Assembly (NCBI GenBank): GCA_007131845.1 | Contig: SLPT01000356.1 | Span: 1 to 6,218 of the forward strand | DNA: 6,218 nt | Direction: 5' to 3' | Source: Desulfobacteraceae bacterium | GTDB taxonomy: Bacteria; Desulfobacterota; Desulfobacteria; Desulfobacterales; Desulfosalsimonadaceae | Shown: in pieces, positions 4,847 to 6,218 of the stretch | Numbering within the stretch: the stretch's first letter is position 1 | How the letters are laid out: the number at the start of each line of letters is the position of its first letter | Position numbers and translations under genes: made by a program | Notes under the pieces: model-generated | Told to the model about the DNA's origin: nothing | Database searches by the model: none | What the model saw: the letters and a program-made list of their open reading frames with translations, nothing else

Positions 4847-6181
4847 ATGTTTGAAAATCTAAGCGACAAGCTTCAGGGCACTTTCAAAAAACTGAAAGGG
4901 CACGGCAAGCTCAACGAGAAAAATATCGAAGATGGGCTGCGGGAGGTCCGCATGGCCCTTCTTGAGGCGGATGCGCATTACAAGGTGGTCAAGGATCTGA
5001 TCGCCGGCATCCGGAAGCGGGCCGTCGGCCAGGAGGTGCTCACCAGCCTGACGCCTGCCCAGCAGGTCATCAAGATTGTCAACGAGGAACTCACCGAACT
5101 GATGGGTTCATCCGCCGCAGGTCTTGGGCTTGACGGACCGGCGCCCGCATCGATTCTGCTGGTGGGACTGCAAGGGTCCGGTAAGACCACTACCGCCGGA
5201 AAGCTCGCGGTATATCTGCGCAAGGAAGGCCGTAAGCCCTACCTCGTGCCGGTAGACGTGTACCGGCCTGCGGCCATTGACCAGTTGAAAAAGCTGGGCG
5301 GGCAGTTGTCGGTTCCGGTGTTCGACTCGGATACCGGGATGAAACCGGTCGCCATTGCCCGGCAGGCCAAAAAAGCGGCCGCGGCCGAGGGCTGCGATGT
5401 GCTGATCTACGATACCGCGGGGCGCCTGCATGTGGACGAGGCGCTCATGGACGAGCTTGTTGAAATCAAAAAAACGGTCAAGCCTTCGGATATCCTTTTG
5501 ATCGCCGATGCCATGACCGGCCAGGATGCCGTCAACATCGCCCGATCATTCGACGATCAGCTCGACATCGGCGGCGTGGTGCTTACCAAGATGGACGGCG
5601 ACGCCCGGGGCGGTGCGGCTCTATCCATCAAGGCGGTGACCGGAAAGCCGATCAAGTTCGTGGGTGTGGGAGAAAAATCGAGCGCACTGGAGCCGTTTCA
5701 TCCGGACCGTATGGCCTCGCGTATCCTTAACATGGGGGATATGCTCTCGTTCATCGAAAAAGCCCAGAGCGTGGTGGACGAAAAAGATGCCGCAGCCCTG
5801 GAGGAAAAGCTCCGGAAAAACGAATTCACCCTCGATGACTTCAGGGACCAGATGGCATCGGTGCGAAAGATGGGGTCCATCACCGATCTGCTCAAGATGA
5901 TCCCCGGCATCGGCAAAAGCAAGCAATTGAGCAACGTCAACATAGACGACCGGGAACTTGTCCGGATCGAGGCGATCATCAATTCCATGACCGCAGCCGA
6001 GCGCCGGCAGCACAACCTCATCAACGGCAGCCGGAGAAAACGGATTGCAAGGGGGAGTGGAACTACGGTCCAGGACGTCAACAAGCTGTTGAAGAACTAC
6101 AACCAGGTTTTGAAGATGATGAAAAAAATCAACAAGGGAGGCAAGATGCGCGGACTTCCCCGCGGCATGATGCCCTTCTAA
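4847..6181 (+). CDS. ffh: Ffh (SRP54): signal recognition particle GTPase
   Basis: Ffh binds 4.5S SRP RNA, recognises hydrophobic signal sequences as they leave the ribosome, and with its receptor FtsY delivers the nascent chain to the membrane. The 444-residue protein has the normal family length and domain order. The N domain (about 1-90) starts with the canonical MFENLSDKL. In the G domain, GLQGSGKT at 107-114 binds the GTP phosphates, DVYRPAAIDQL is the SRP-specific switch region, DTAGR is at 189-193, and TKMDGDARGG, from 247, reads the guanine. The methionine-rich M domain runs from about 300 to the end. It includes RGSGTTVQDV in the RNA-binding helices and finishes in a flexible Gly/Met tail. 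The start is fixed by homology. AAGGA (4840-4844) is only two bases from the ATG, closer than usual. Downstream rpsP follows after 18 bp with its own good ribosome binding site, so the two are probably one operon. Confidence 0.98.
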   Translation: MFENLSDKLQGTFKKLKGHGKLNEKNIEDGLREVRMALLEADAHYKVVKDLIAGIRKRAVGQEVLTSLTPAQQVIKIVNEELTELMGSSAAGLGLDGPAPASILLVGLQGSGKTTTAGKLAVYLRKEGRKPYLVPVDVYRPAAIDQLKKLGGQLSVPVFDSDTGMKPVAIARQAKKAAAAEGCDVLIYDTAGRLHVDEALMDELVEIKKTVKPSDILLIADAMTGQDAVNIARSFDDQLDIGGVVLTKMDGDARGGAALSIKAVTGKPIKFVGVGEKSSALEPFHPDRMASRILNMGDMLSFIEKAQSVVDEKDAAALEEKLRKNEFTLDDFRDQMASVRKMGSITDLLKMIPGIGKSKQLSNVNIDDRELVRIEAIINSMTAAERRQHNLINGSRRKRIARGSGTTVQDVNKLLKNYNQVLKMMKKINKGGKMRGLPRGMMPF

Positions 6182-6199
6182 CCAAGGAGAAAACGATTC

Positions 6200-6218
6200 A
6201 TGGCAGTAAAAATCAGAC
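6200..6218 (+). CDS. rpsP: Start of rpsP, 30S ribosomal protein bS16 (cut by window)
   Basis: Only six codons are present, reading MAVKIR, the usual start of bS16. An AAGGAGA at 6184-6190 lies nine bases before the ATG. The position 18 bp after ffh matches the widespread ffh-rpsP arrangement, which often continues with a KH-domain protein gene, rimM, trmD and rplS. The identification rests on this context plus the six residues. Confidence 0.85.

Noticed and set aside
1..6218. CRISPR array, tRNA, rRNA, prophage or toxin-antitoxin locus
   Set aside because: I saw no spaced direct repeats of array type, no cloverleaf sequence, and no integrase, phage or small toxin pair on either strand.

Overview
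The window looks like an ordinary chromosomal segment of an anaerobic bacterium, most likely a sulfate-reducer-type member of the Desulfobacterota (former Deltaproteobacteria). This rests on a NikK/NikL-type accessory pair for nickel uptake (a deltaproteobacterial arrangement), a stand-alone radical SAM/SPASM enzyme, a mid-to-high GC content, and a long palindromic intergenic repeat of the kind I associate with that group. No database search was possible, so the taxonomy is inference.

Layout. Minus strand, 1-1210: two translationally coupled exported proteins, a DUF4198 protein (NikK-like) and a small protein with a C-terminal membrane anchor (NikL-like, cut by the window edge). An ECF-type nickel transporter (NikM/Q/O) would be expected just beyond position 1. 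Positions 1211-1480 hold a roughly 200-nt leader with several hairpins and T-tracts, and a near-consensus sigma70 promoter flanked by repeated candidate operator half-sites. Positions 1499-1622 are a 124-bp near-palindromic repeat (MITE-like). Its right edge appears to supply the promoter for the next gene, a TTG-started radical SAM enzyme with a SPASM/twitch-like second cluster region (plus strand, 1726-2886).

The radical SAM gene converges, with 7 bp between stop codons, on a minus-strand pair (2894-4611): rlmN (23S rRNA/tRNA adenine C2 methyltransferase) followed by an uncharacterised 203-residue, probably all-helical protein. rlmN has a strong promoter and a short leader with two adjacent hairpins, but no visible Shine-Dalgarno. 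Its promoter stands back to back with a candidate promoter for ffh on the plus strand (4847-6181, signal recognition particle GTPase). ffh is followed 18 bp later by the first codons of rpsP (ribosomal protein bS16), the classical ffh-rpsP arrangement.

The protein-coding content is mostly recognisable. The least explained parts are the structured nik leader and its operator repeats, the promoter at the repeat edge, the unassigned radical SAM enzyme, the rlmN leader hairpins, and the unknown protein linked to rlmN. I see no clear evidence of a wholly new multi-gene system.
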